Shown piece by piece: positions 46,201 through 54,225 of a stretch of 64,000 bases of DNA (its first letter is position 1; every line of letters begins with the position of its first letter). A program made the translations under genes and the position numbers. Where the stretch lies: positions 682,001 through 746,000 of the forward strand of contig NZ_JAPPSQ010000001.1 in assembly GCF_026652115.1 (NCBI RefSeq), in the 5' to 3' direction. A model generated the notes under the pieces. That model saw only the letters and a list, made by a program, of their open reading frames with translations, made no database searches and had not been told where the DNA came from. This DNA is from Algoriphagus sp. PAP.12. GTDB lineage: Bacteria > Bacteroidota > Bacteroidia > Cytophagales > Cyclobacteriaceae.

Positions 46201-46666
46201 CAGTGTCATCTTTGCCTGCCTTGAATTCAGAGTTTTTGGGTAAAAGGTAAGCCGCAGTAGCTTTTGCCAATTGGATAATCAAATAAGCCTGATCTGCTTC
46301 AGCAGGCTTCTCTTTCAAATGAAGAACATCTCGATAGAAAAAGTCCAGATGCTTTTTAGTCAGTCCATTGATGTCATTTTGAGCCAATTTGAAGTTTTGC
46401 AAAAAGGCCAAAAACAAAGCAAAATGAGGGTCAGTTCTTTGTTCTTGTTTGATGGAGTTTTCAAAAAATCCCTTCCAATCACCATCCCAACCCGCTTGAG
46501 TTTTGAATTTTAATTCTGTAGCCAGATTGACAGCAAAAGACTTTAATTCATCAATTTTTCGGGCATCGACAGCCACATACTCAGGAAGCAGAGATTTGAG
46601 TAGCCGATTGACCCGATTGGTTCCGCTGGTGGGTACTTGGACGCTATGACAATTGTCAAAACTCAT
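43286..46666 (-). CDS. eCIS baseplate J/gp47-family protein (Afp11-like)
   Basis: A 1126-residue baseplate protein. The C-terminal third has the baseplate-J phrases EDFYQRVTERLRHKQRAITLWDYEHLVLEEFPEIYQ split by the usual spacing, and SWAFEGV-type text (LKAFLSPWAFEGVESFNF) before GSVILHFIEKLSYVDYL. The extreme C-terminus is acidic with a CEC cluster (DDCECED). Such proteins join the gp25 collar to the wedge periphery. Its start overlaps the gp25 stop by 4 bp, so translation is coupled. Confidence 0.85.
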   Translation of the reverse strand: MSFDNCHSVQVPTSGTNRVNRLLKSLLPEYVAVDARKIDELKSFAVNLATELKFKTQAGWDGDWKGFFENSIKQEQRTDPHFALFLAFLQNFKLAQNDINGLTKKHLDFFYRDVLHLKEKPAEADQAYLIIQLAKATAAYLLPKNSEFKAGKDDTGVEVLFKNLKDESLNKSEISSIKSFFKDENGRIYSSPVANSADGLGAEITTTEGQWNPFGRPKTLFPDSDMSLAVLGFAVSSPTLALEEGLRKITLTLVLPKEEGLLEKLKELHLNSTFRFFLSGEKEWIEATPGFDLQSEEEIEEDALKFLNNAKKWQDIAAIEPQAGPVFDNPEFGKHKPFNGYDIGEVTAKNILARRSTLSGQKFTSLIQVRAIRGVGEDKIEDLKYSFRSQKHEIKDLGDTIELILKCHLISDQDAVVGYDEETLLQKFKTSQPVLKIELANTLQSYAYPLLQGAKVQEVKINVDVRGVENLILQNDLSTLPVGKNIKPFGPRPLSGSSFYIGSHEAFSKKLQSMNLHFNWHGLPGDEDGFEDYYAEYDDFENSSFQVKSYFLDDRSFGDVKSTFRLFKENGALSSSQEYELSSSHFTGLEAEPELEEVLQWTPATKRGFLKLSLTHGFGHKEYPKIFAKAVVSQTTEATEDDIPIPNEPYTPELSSVKLDYTAEDTFVPGNHDWDSFFNIGVFGEAIQEQSPSLLVPDYQGEGFLHIGLKNHQIAQSIQMLVHVLDGSGNPEKAVPEVKWDYLADNEWINFEKLDLVLDETNGLIQTGLVGFTMPRAANTSHTILDDGLTWIRASVSENSDAIPDFTQILAQAIKVTFEDKGNDPNRLTVSLPAETIAKLKLSQPQVSKIAQPFASFGGKTPEASEDFYQRVTERLRHKQRAITLWDYEHLVLEEFPEIYQVKVQNHTEYTGNLEEYRALAPRHATVVLVANVQNKNALDPLRPKASVSLISNVQESLSKINSAGVFLHVVNPVYEELQVKTKVKFLAGVDRSLFAKKLEDELKAFLSPWAFEGVESFNFTGNIHGSVILHFIEKLSYVDYLTCFELYHIVKNPIDGSIISKEKVEEAQGSTGVSLLGSTGNIDTYGDHIIEILETDDCECEDNEIAATANIVSSEDSDMDEAFPT

Positions 46667-47076
46667 AGATTGGTGTCAGTTGCTTCGATGATGAAATATG
46701 GGTAAACCAAATTTTTTCGATTGTTGGTGGCGATGATCGTATACTTGACGAGTACTTCTACTCTGCCTTCCTGATAGTCTGGTCGTAGGTCTATATCATC
46801 CGCTTTGATTCTAGGTTCATGGAAAAGAATCGCCTTTTTGATTCGATTGATAATGATGGTAGCTGTGGTGACATTGAGCGTTTCGAATAGAAGGTCTTCC
46901 ATATTTGCTCCGTATTTAGGTCTTAGCACACGTTCTCCCAATGTGGTGTTCAGTAATATGATCAGGCTCTGACGAATGTCTTCCTCATCCTCCGCCAATT
47001 TGGCCTGCTTAGAACCAGAGCTAAATTCTACTGGAAATGCCCAGCCTCTACCTAAAAATGAATTTTTCTCACTCAT
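46663..47076 (-). CDS. gpW/gp25-family baseplate protein (Afp9-like)
   Basis: A 137-residue protein (MSEKNSFLGRGWAFP) with the gp25 core: DIRQSLIILLNTTLGERVLRP, then the YGANMEDLLFE phrase. The family includes TssE and T4 gp25, which start sheath assembly at the baseplate rim. Length is normal. It starts 1 bp after the PAAR stop and overlaps the Afp11-like gene by 4 bp. Confidence 0.93.
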   Translation of the reverse strand: MSEKNSFLGRGWAFPVEFSSGSKQAKLAEDEEDIRQSLIILLNTTLGERVLRPKYGANMEDLLFETLNVTTATIIINRIKKAILFHEPRIKADDIDLRPDYQEGRVEVLVKYTIIATNNRKNLVYPYFIIEATDTNL

Positions 47077-47077
47077 A

Positions 47078-47356
47078 TCATCCTATCATTACTGTTGGTT
47101 CTCCTACTGCTACTGATGCCCCACAACCGCAAACATCCCCCGCTCTCAAAGCAGGTTTTCCTCCAATCAAAACTGTGGCACTTCCCATTGCAAATGGACT
47201 TGCCGTCGGTTGATGTGCATTTGGTGGCAAAGAGCAAACATGATTATCTCCCAAAACTGCAGCTGGCATTCCTCCAATCAATACTGTTGATTCTCCCGGT
47301 CCCATGACCGTTCCTCCATGATTTGTGGTATCCAATACTCTCGCTGCTGCTGGCAT
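47078..47356 (-). CDS. PAAR-domain spike-tip protein (Afp10-like)
   Basis: A 92-residue protein that is almost wholly a PAAR cone (MPAAARVLDTTNHGG, then GMPAAVLGDNHVCS and GKPALRAGDVCGCGA). The His and Cys residues should bind one metal ion at the tip. No effector domain is attached, so toxin delivery must use another route. In Afp the PAAR gene follows gp25; here it comes first. Confidence 0.93.
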   Translation of the reverse strand: MPAAARVLDTTNHGGTVMGPGESTVLIGGMPAAVLGDNHVCSLPPNAHQPTASPFAMGSATVLIGGKPALRAGDVCGCGASVAVGEPTVMIG

Positions 47357-47360
47357 ATTT

Positions 47361-49118
47361 TTAATTGATTTGAACTATTGAACCACTGATTACTGTGGAA
47401 CCGGATGATGAAATCTCTGCACCGGCGCTTCCCTCTCCTTTGAGTTGAGCATTGGCAGTGAGATTCACATTCGTTCCTTCTATTGTGACATCTCCAGAAG
47501 CTTTGATGATGACATCCTTGACTGATTCCATTTGGATTCCATCAGAGCTCATGGTGACTTTATTTCCATTTTCATCTTCCAAAAGAATACCGCCTTCATC
47601 ATCACTTATTATGACTTTGTTTCCATTGGGTGTTTCAAAAGTGATGGACTTCATATCATCGTCAAAAACCAGTTTCAATTGGCTTTTGGTGACGATTCCT
47701 TTTTGGAAATTATCCTCATTTTGTTCGAAAGGAGCTGGTTTTGCTGAGCTATACAGCTGTCCCAAAATCACTGGATCTCTAGGGTCTTCATTGACAAAGC
47801 CTACTATCACCTCATCTCCAATTTCTGGCACAAAAAAGATTCCTCTGGCATCATCTCCTTCACCAGCATCCGGAGTGGATACTCTGGCCCAAATCCCCTC
47901 AGAATTTGGGTCAATCACAGGGATTAATACCCTAACCCTGAACTCCCCGTCAGGATCAGTCAATTCTGTGACTTTCCCGATATGAAGGCCTTTGATGGCT
48001 GGTATAATTCCACTAGCCGGGACCTCTAAAATATCATCATATAGACGGGAAATGAACCTTGAATCCAGACCCAAACCTAAATGTGTAAACCATTTTTGGT
48101 TGGGTGAAATCTCATGATAGACTGAAGAAACAAAGGCTTTCCCATTGAATCGGCTTCCAAAACCATCCAGATTCACCATGTCACCAGCTTTAATGGTATT
48201 GTGGCCCTTTATTTTGACTTGGCCTTGGATTTTAGAAAGTCGACTGCGTAATAATTTGGAGTCAGCCCATGCCTGAAGTTCCTGATCATCCAAATTGCCA
48301 GAATGTTGTAGTCTGAAGTCACTCAGTCCGATCACGTCAGACAAGTCAGCTCCGCTTAGGTCACTTTGTAAGTCAATTCCCGGATCAGCTCCTTCTATTT
48401 CTTTGATCTCTTGATTTGCTTGGTCCCAGGAGAAGCTCTTACTAGCCGCATATTGGGTTCTTGCATCCATCTCCGCCTGGAATTCAACGACATTCATGGC
48501 GTACTGGAGGTCGATTATCGGATCAGCGCTTACTTCCGGTTTGATGATTTTGATAGTTTCATCTTCGATCAATGCAATTTTTCCATTGATCTCGGCTCGA
48601 GTAAGAATGAAATCCCAATCTGTCACATAGTACTGCACCATTTCAGGATGGGAACCGGTTGTGCTTTCCACATCAGCACTCAGACCAGAATAGGATCCAA
48701 TGATTTCCTCAATGATTTCATTGTCAGCAGAGTCAAAAAAGTACTTGTTTTTCCTGCCGACAGTCATTTTTACTGCCTCACTTTTCAATTCCAAAATCAA
48801 TTTGGAAGAGCTATCAGTCACTTCAAGTCCATGTCGGATAATGATGCCTTTGAATATAGTTTCCTCAATCCCATGATACCCCGCCTTAATTTCAAGTGGT
48901 TTCCCTGGGACAAAAAGATCTCCAGCGCTCAATTTAAAATCAGATTCAGCTACACTTCCATCAAACAATACCAGTCTTGCTGATGGGATTTTATTGACTG
49001 CCTTCTGGACAATTATAGTCGCTATACCCACCTCTGGAGGAAGTGCGTTGCCATCCGAAAGGATAGTATAAGAGACGATGTCTTCTTTATTTTCAGTATT
49101 TACAGGCACTAATGGCAT
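47361..49118 (-). CDS. VgrG-like spike protein (Afp8-like, phage baseplate V / gp27-gp5 type)
   Basis: A 585-residue protein. Residues about 1-370 fold like the gp27 hub (late-control D type). Residues about 380-460 form an OB domain (GKVTELTDPDGEFRVRVLIP, GDEVIVGFVNEDPRDPVILG). Residues about 460-585 are a beta-helix with hexad-like strands (ITFETPNGNKVIISDDEGG). It makes the trimeric membrane-piercing spike, capped by the PAAR protein. There is no C-terminal effector. It follows the LysM protein by 3 bp. Confidence 0.92.
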   Translation of the reverse strand: MPLVPVNTENKEDIVSYTILSDGNALPPEVGIATIIVQKAVNKIPSARLVLFDGSVAESDFKLSAGDLFVPGKPLEIKAGYHGIEETIFKGIIIRHGLEVTDSSSKLILELKSEAVKMTVGRKNKYFFDSADNEIIEEIIGSYSGLSADVESTTGSHPEMVQYYVTDWDFILTRAEINGKIALIEDETIKIIKPEVSADPIIDLQYAMNVVEFQAEMDARTQYAASKSFSWDQANQEIKEIEGADPGIDLQSDLSGADLSDVIGLSDFRLQHSGNLDDQELQAWADSKLLRSRLSKIQGQVKIKGHNTIKAGDMVNLDGFGSRFNGKAFVSSVYHEISPNQKWFTHLGLGLDSRFISRLYDDILEVPASGIIPAIKGLHIGKVTELTDPDGEFRVRVLIPVIDPNSEGIWARVSTPDAGEGDDARGIFFVPEIGDEVIVGFVNEDPRDPVILGQLYSSAKPAPFEQNEDNFQKGIVTKSQLKLVFDDDMKSITFETPNGNKVIISDDEGGILLEDENGNKVTMSSDGIQMESVKDVIIKASGDVTIEGTNVNLTANAQLKGEGSAGAEISSSGSTVISGSIVQIN

Positions 49119-49121
49119 TGA

Positions 49122-49913
49122 TTAAGCTTTGGCTAATGGTGGAAAGAAGAGTTCTTGACCTACTTCCAGTTTTCTAAAATTTTTAAGCTTGTTCGCTTTG
49201 GCTACTTCTAAGTAGAATTCTTGAGTTCCATAAACTCTGAGACACATAATTGGAAGGGTATCTCCAGATTTGACAGTCCGGATGTGTGTGAGATCCGGGG
49301 AGGTTCTACCTGCTTCTGCAGCTTGCTCTTCTCGAGGTATGCTCTGGATAAAACTAGCTGAGACTGTTGCTCGGATTGGGAGGCCTGAAGAATTGAAAAG
49401 CTTATAATTGATGGTTGCTTTTTCCAGTACACCTCTGAATTGAAAAGCTCCCCAATTGATCTGTAAGAAGTTCGGGCTATGGGATGCAGATTGGACTTTT
49501 TGCGTCAGTTCCAGAAACTTCTGGATAGCTCGATCCACATGTCGATCTTCCTGAATAATATCCACCGCATTGATTTTCTCGCCACTGATTTTATCCAAAT
49601 TAGGTTTACTGTCACCTAGGTAAGAAAGATCAACATCTCCTGGCACGTCTTTTCCTGGAGGTGAAGTTAAAGTAGCATCGAACAGAAACTCAAAAGAAAC
49701 AGATTCAGATTGGTTGGATTTAAACTGGTTTTGAGCTCCATCAGCTAGACCTTCTTCAGGAATCCACTTGTTCGTCACTTCCTGAGAATAGGTAGTTGGG
49801 TTGTACATCACCACATAAGTCCCGGTCGATTGATCGTATGAATCATCCGAGAATGCTGTGATTTTGAGCTTTTCCAAACCACCCAGAGGAGAGAAAATGT
49901 CTACAAGAGCCAT
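49122..49913 (-). CDS. LysM-containing tube/spike adaptor (Afp7-like)
   Basis: A 263-residue protein. The N-terminal 200 residues match the CIS tube-protein/Afp7 type (YVVMYNPTTYSQEV, INWGAFQFRGVLEKATINYKLF split by family spacing). The last 50 residues are a LysM domain (HIRTVKSGDTLPIMCLRVYG ... LEVGQELFFPP). It joins the last tube ring to the VgrG-like hub. It lies between DUF5908 and the spike gene. Confidence 0.9.
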   Translation of the reverse strand: MALVDIFSPLGGLEKLKITAFSDDSYDQSTGTYVVMYNPTTYSQEVTNKWIPEEGLADGAQNQFKSNQSESVSFEFLFDATLTSPPGKDVPGDVDLSYLGDSKPNLDKISGEKINAVDIIQEDRHVDRAIQKFLELTQKVQSASHSPNFLQINWGAFQFRGVLEKATINYKLFNSSGLPIRATVSASFIQSIPREEQAAEAGRTSPDLTHIRTVKSGDTLPIMCLRVYGTQEFYLEVAKANKLKNFRKLEVGQELFFPPLAKA

Positions 49914-49916
49914 GTT

Positions 49917-50072
49917 TTATCGTTCGTTTTTTTCCTTAACCAGTCGGGTCAATTCCTTGATTCCTTCAAGTACAGCCTCAGTTTTTGGACTGGATTTGCT
50001 TCTACCAGATGGACGTTCTTCGGCAGTATCCACTGTTGTTCTGATGATCAATTCTTTGATTTCGATAGGCAT
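49917..50072 (-). CDS. DUF5908 small eCIS protein (51 aa)
   Basis: A 51-codon frame starting MPIEIKELIIRTTV and ending VKEKNER. The N-terminal phrase is the mark of DUF5908, a short family found only in contractile injection gene clusters to my knowledge. The rest is a polar linker and one helix (LEGIKELTRLVKE). It holds the place of Afp6. It ends 3 bp before the LysM gene and starts 3 bp after the tube gene stop. Its role is unknown. Confidence 0.8.
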   Translation of the reverse strand: MPIEIKELIIRTTVDTAEERPSGRSKSSPKTEAVLEGIKELTRLVKEKNER

Positions 50073-50075
50073 AGT

Positions 50076-50549
50076 CTAAAAAGGCAAAAGGTCTGTCGGA
50101 GAGATTCTCCTGAAGTATTGATAGGCAAATTCGATGGACTCAATCATCAGGGTGTTTTCCATGGCGTTGAGGCCTTCGATATTCCATTTGACTGGCCAGG
50201 CATTGATAAAATTCCAGGCTTGAATCGGAATATGTTCTTCATTGAGGAGAATGACTGTGATATCATTTGCCTCAAATTGAAATGCTTCCACTGAATCCTT
50301 AAACCATTTGGCTGCCTGAGAATCAATAAGCATCCCTCTTTTCAAAGTCAAATTGGGATAGGCTACTGATCCCGGCATTCGATGTTTGAATCTATTTTCA
50401 CCTCCCTCAGCATATTCTTCAATTCCAATTTCCACGCTCAGTCCACCAACCTCCTGAAATCCTATATCTGGGATACTAGGGTATTTCAACAGAAGCCCTT
50501 CAAAGCGGACCAAAAAATGAAAGCCGGTAGGGGGGTAAAAAAATGCCAT
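50076..50549 (-). CDS. gp19-family tail tube protein, second paralogue (Afp5-like)
   Basis: A 157-residue Hcp-like tube protein with GFHFLVRFEG at the start, GFQEVGGLSVEIG, and LTLKRGMLID in the middle, which are the marks of gp19/phage tail tube folds. It is longer than the other paralogue and nearer the spike genes, so it is the likely first ring that meets the LysM adaptor. It is 5 bp from the other tube gene. Confidence 0.9.
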   Translation of the reverse strand: MAFFYPPTGFHFLVRFEGLLLKYPSIPDIGFQEVGGLSVEIGIEEYAEGGENRFKHRMPGSVAYPNLTLKRGMLIDSQAAKWFKDSVEAFQFEANDITVILLNEEHIPIQAWNFINAWPVKWNIEGLNAMENTLMIESIEFAYQYFRRISPTDLLPF

Positions 50550-50554
50550 GAGAA

Positions 50555-50989
50555 TTAAGGAGTTTCGATAGCCAATCCTTCGTGACAGATTTCGATCGTT
50601 TCGACGGCGACCTCATTTCCTGTAGAGTTTAAGGTTGGACCCTCAACTTTGCATGGGAATGCGTCTTTCACCTTCCAAACCATTACTGGTTCATGTTCTT
50701 CATTCAAAAGAGAGATTGTCAAATCCCGTCTTTCAATGTTGTTTTTCTTGACGGTATTGAGCCATTGGAAAAACTCATTGTCTGCTCGGAAAACCCCTCT
50801 TTTCAGTGTGATATTACTGTATTGAGGAATGCCTGGCATTTTGGAAACGTGATATTCCAATGAGCTACCTTCCCGGTAATCGATAGTTTGTAATTCGATG
50901 GAAAGTCCGGAGACTTCTGTAAATCCTATTCTGGTGCCGCCCCATTCTACCTGAAAATGAAAGACGGAAACTGGATATGCTACTGCCAT
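50555..50989 (-). CDS. gp19-family major tail tube protein (Afp1-like)
   Basis: A 144-residue tube protein with VFHFQVEWGG, GFTEVSGLSIEL, and ITLKRGVFRADNEFFQWL. It should polymerise in hexamer rings into the inner tube that carries cargo. Length fits the main tube protein of Afp/PVC-type particles. It lies directly after the two sheath genes, 30 bp downstream. Confidence 0.92.
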   Translation of the reverse strand: MAVAYPVSVFHFQVEWGGTRIGFTEVSGLSIELQTIDYREGSSLEYHVSKMPGIPQYSNITLKRGVFRADNEFFQWLNTVKKNNIERRDLTISLLNEEHEPVMVWKVKDAFPCKVEGPTLNSTGNEVAVETIEICHEGLAIETP

Positions 50990-51019
50990 GATATTTGGTA
51001 TTTAGATTTCTGAAAAAGA

Positions 51020-52468
51020 TTATGATTCTTGGAGTTTATGAGAGAATTTGAGAATGATAAATTCAGCTGGACGAACAGCTGCCATTCCTATTTCTACGTT
51101 CATTCTGCCTTCTAAAATGTCTTGGGCGGTCATGGTGACTCCCAATCCAACTTTTACAAAAAAGGCTTGCTCTGGCTTGGCACCAGCCAATGCGCCATCT
51201 CTCCAAAGTTTTGAGAGGAAGTTCTCAATCATTGTTTTTACCCTAAGCCAGGTGTTGGCATCATTGGGTTCAAACACGACAAATTCTGTTGCTTTTTTGA
51301 CGGACTCTTCGACGAAAATGAAAAGTCTTCTCACCGGCACATATCTCCATTCATTGTCATTTCCGGCTAGGGTTCTCGCTCCCCAAATCAGGGTTCCTTT
51401 TCCTGTAAAGGACCGGATTGCATTGATAGATTTTCCTGAAGAAGCGTCAATGTTTAAGCTCGCTTGTTGCTCATGGGTTACTTTGACTGCTGGACCAATG
51501 ATTGATCGGATATCTACATTTGCAGGAGCTTTCCAAACGCCACGCTGGCTGTCTACCCTTGCATAAACTCCTGCTACCGCTCCTGATGGAGACGCTTTGG
51601 CGTATTGTTTTGCGAGTTCAGCAGTGAGAGATCTGAAAAGACTTGGATCAGCTGTTTCTAGAGCATCCAGATTGGAGCCGTCTGCTGCATTTACTATAGC
51701 TGGAGCTGGTGTTCCAGTTCCGATATAATTGTCAGATTGATTGATAGTTACAGAGCTGGAAGCATACCCTAAAGGAATTGCTGTTTTTAGGTCTGGATAG
51801 TAGGCTGCTCCATATTTTAGGTTTCCATTTCCAATTCCACTATTTCTAAAATTGCTAGCGTCAGCAAAGGGATCAGTGGTATTTTCTTTGACATCCATGA
51901 CCGTAAATCGGTCCTGAAGCTTTGCGCATTGAGCAAGTGCTTGGGTATACACTGAGTTCCCTTGAGCTAAAGAGAGTGTGTCTGGAAATAATAGCATGGT
52001 GGGTTCATCCACTTTTTCCACAGCAGCCAATCCCCATAATAAGGAGTTTAGCGTGGTGCTGTCACCAACATTTGGTGGAGCAGTGAAATCATTGACTGAA
52101 ACGATATAACAAGGCCCTCCCCCGTTATCAAAAAACAACCTTAAAGCATAGTACATTTTATATGCACTTTGAGTTGGTGGAGTTACTGAGATTGTTCTAG
52201 ATGCTAGTGTAGCAGGCTGACCGTCTGATCCAGTATATGTATCGGCAATGGCTACAGTAATCGATTCAGGATTAGCAATCCCGAAAATTGATTCATATTC
52301 CAACATGGAAGTTATCCGAGTTGGAACTCCGCGAACGTCTTCGCCATTTTTGGTGGCAAGGTCAGTATGACCTATAAATGCCGGGATGGCAGTCTCTACC
52401 GCTGCTATGGATGCTGGGAGAGTGGAGATTTCTTCTATATAAACTCCAGGAGTTGAGTAATTGGCCAT
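51020..52468 (-). CDS. Tail sheath protein, short paralogue (Afp2-like)
   Basis: A 482-residue contractile sheath protein starting MANYSTPGVYIEEIS. The first residues (TPGVYIEE) and the C-terminal sheath core (NDNEWRYVPVRRLFIFVEES, NDANTWLRVKTMIENFL, FIILKFSHKLQES in pieces) are typical. The last 185 residues are nearly the same as in the longer paralogue, while the middle differs. Sheath subunits contract to push the tube out. It is probably the main sheath. Confidence 0.94.
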   Translation of the reverse strand: MANYSTPGVYIEEISTLPASIAAVETAIPAFIGHTDLATKNGEDVRGVPTRITSMLEYESIFGIANPESITVAIADTYTGSDGQPATLASRTISVTPPTQSAYKMYYALRLFFDNGGGPCYIVSVNDFTAPPNVGDSTTLNSLLWGLAAVEKVDEPTMLLFPDTLSLAQGNSVYTQALAQCAKLQDRFTVMDVKENTTDPFADASNFRNSGIGNGNLKYGAAYYPDLKTAIPLGYASSSVTINQSDNYIGTGTPAPAIVNAADGSNLDALETADPSLFRSLTAELAKQYAKASPSGAVAGVYARVDSQRGVWKAPANVDIRSIIGPAVKVTHEQQASLNIDASSGKSINAIRSFTGKGTLIWGARTLAGNDNEWRYVPVRRLFIFVEESVKKATEFVVFEPNDANTWLRVKTMIENFLSKLWRDGALAGAKPEQAFFVKVGLGVTMTAQDILEGRMNVEIGMAAVRPAEFIILKFSHKLQES

Positions 52469-52498
52469 TATTAAAAGTTTTTTGGTTGTCGAAACTGA

Positions 52499-54214
52499 TT
52501 AGGATTCCTGAAGCTTGTGAGAGAATTTCAGGATGATAAATTCCGCCGGTCTTACTGCCGCCAGTCCGATTTCTACATTCATTCTTCCTTCCAAAATGTC
52601 AAGGGCTGTCATGGTTTGACCCAATCCCACTTTGACAAAAAATGCCTGTTCCGGTTTTGCCCCAGCGAGGGCTCCATCCCTCCAAAGGTTGGAAAGGAAG
52701 TTTTCAATCATAGTTTTTACCCTCAGCCAAGTATTGGCATCATTGGGTTCGAAGACTACAAACTCAGTCGCTTTTTTGACTGATTCTTCGACAAAGATGT
52801 AAAGCCTTCTAACAGGTACATATCTCCATTCATTGTCATTGCCAGCTAATGTCCTTGCTCCCCAAACTAGATTGCCCTTTCCAGAGAAAAAGCGAACCAC
52901 ATTGATGGATTTTCCTGAAGTAGCATCGATGTTCAGTCCTCCTTGTTCTTCTTTGCTAACCGGTATGGAAGGTCGAAGTATGGATCTGACATCCACATTG
53001 GCAGGGGCTTTCCAAACTCCCCTTTGAGAGTCAACTCTTGCATAAATGCCTGCCACTGAAGCAGAAGGATAGAGTTCCAAAAGTTTGGCTTGTAATAAAG
53101 CAAGGATGTCATAGTATAGGGTTTTGTCTGGTGCTACCCAAGAAAATGTCCCCGAACCGGATATTACGGCGCCACCATCACCATTGTCATTGTAAGTCAA
53201 CGGAATTGTGGCTCCTCCATCAGCTGGAGCGGTAGCGGTCAAAGTAATGGTGTCTCCATTTCTAATGGCAGAATATAGTGGATCTGCAGCGGTAGTAATG
53301 GCAACTAATAGTGCTTCGGCAGTTGTAGCTGGACCTCCTGCCAATGCAAATTCAGCTCCTTCAGTAAAAGTATTCGCCCCAATTGTAAATGAATCTCCAG
53401 CGACATTCGCATTGGTGGTTATCCTTATAGTCCCAAAGGCAAAATCTTGTCCTGAATTGATTTGAGAAAGTGGGATTCCCTGAAGAGGACCTGCTCCAAC
53501 TCCACCTCGGTCATCTTGGATAATAAGAGTACTTTCATCAAAATTCCTGAAAAGAATGGATTTCATTCCTGGATAATAAGATGCCCCATATTTCAAGTTG
53601 GAGCTACCTACTTCGGCTCTGAATTCATCTCCATCCTCTGCTACAGTATTCCCGTCGTAATGAAGTGCGTCAAAAATGGCAAAGCGATCCTGAAGTTTTG
53701 CACATTGGGCAAGCATCTGATCGTGGAGACTTTTTCTGTTGGTGTCAGATAAATGAACAGCCTCCGGTACTACCAACAAAGTGGGCTCATCCTCTTCCTC
53801 CAAAACGCCCAGTCCTGCCAATAAATCTGCAACGTCTATATCATCTCCAGTAGGAGTTGCTACAAAATCACCAACTGAAACAATCCAACATGGACCTCCG
53901 CCATTTGCGAAATAGAGGTAAACCTGATAAGTCATCAAGTACTGTGAAAATTCTGTAGGGTCAGTAATTGTAATGACTGGGCCATCAATAATAGTAACAG
54001 TATATAGTTCATGAAAAGATTCTCCAAAAATCTGGAGGTATTCCAAGTATGATGTGACTCTAGTAGGAATATTAACTCCAAATGTGGCTCCATTTCGGAT
54101 TCTACTGCGAGTATAGCCGACAAAAGCCGGGATGGCAGTAGCTACCGGTACGATGGATGCTGGAAGGGTGGATATCTCCTGAATGTACACCCCAGGGGTT
54201 TTATATTCTGCCAT
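52499..54214 (-). CDS. Tail sheath protein, long paralogue with an extra domain
   Basis: A 571-residue sheath protein. It has the same N-terminal (TPGVYIQEIS) and C-terminal sheath core as the short paralogue. Residues about 255-358 are an insert of repeated short beta strands (FGTIRITTNANVAGD, NGDTITLTATAP) that resembles small Ig-like or flagellin-hook-like domains on phage structural proteins. The insert would face outwards and decorate the sheath, or mark a special ring. It follows the 376-aa gene by 11 bp. Confidence 0.92.
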   Translation of the reverse strand: MAEYKTPGVYIQEISTLPASIVPVATAIPAFVGYTRSRIRNGATFGVNIPTRVTSYLEYLQIFGESFHELYTVTIIDGPVITITDPTEFSQYLMTYQVYLYFANGGGPCWIVSVGDFVATPTGDDIDVADLLAGLGVLEEEDEPTLLVVPEAVHLSDTNRKSLHDQMLAQCAKLQDRFAIFDALHYDGNTVAEDGDEFRAEVGSSNLKYGASYYPGMKSILFRNFDESTLIIQDDRGGVGAGPLQGIPLSQINSGQDFAFGTIRITTNANVAGDSFTIGANTFTEGAEFALAGGPATTAEALLVAITTAADPLYSAIRNGDTITLTATAPADGGATIPLTYNDNGDGGAVISGSGTFSWVAPDKTLYYDILALLQAKLLELYPSASVAGIYARVDSQRGVWKAPANVDVRSILRPSIPVSKEEQGGLNIDATSGKSINVVRFFSGKGNLVWGARTLAGNDNEWRYVPVRRLYIFVEESVKKATEFVVFEPNDANTWLRVKTMIENFLSNLWRDGALAGAKPEQAFFVKVGLGQTMTALDILEGRMNVEIGLAAVRPAEFIILKFSHKLQES

Positions 54215-54225
54215 GGTTTATTGGA

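Noticed and set aside
47452..47985. Plus-strand open frame of 177 codons inside the VgrG-like gene
   Set aside because: Antisense shadow; the minus-strand spike protein is certain.
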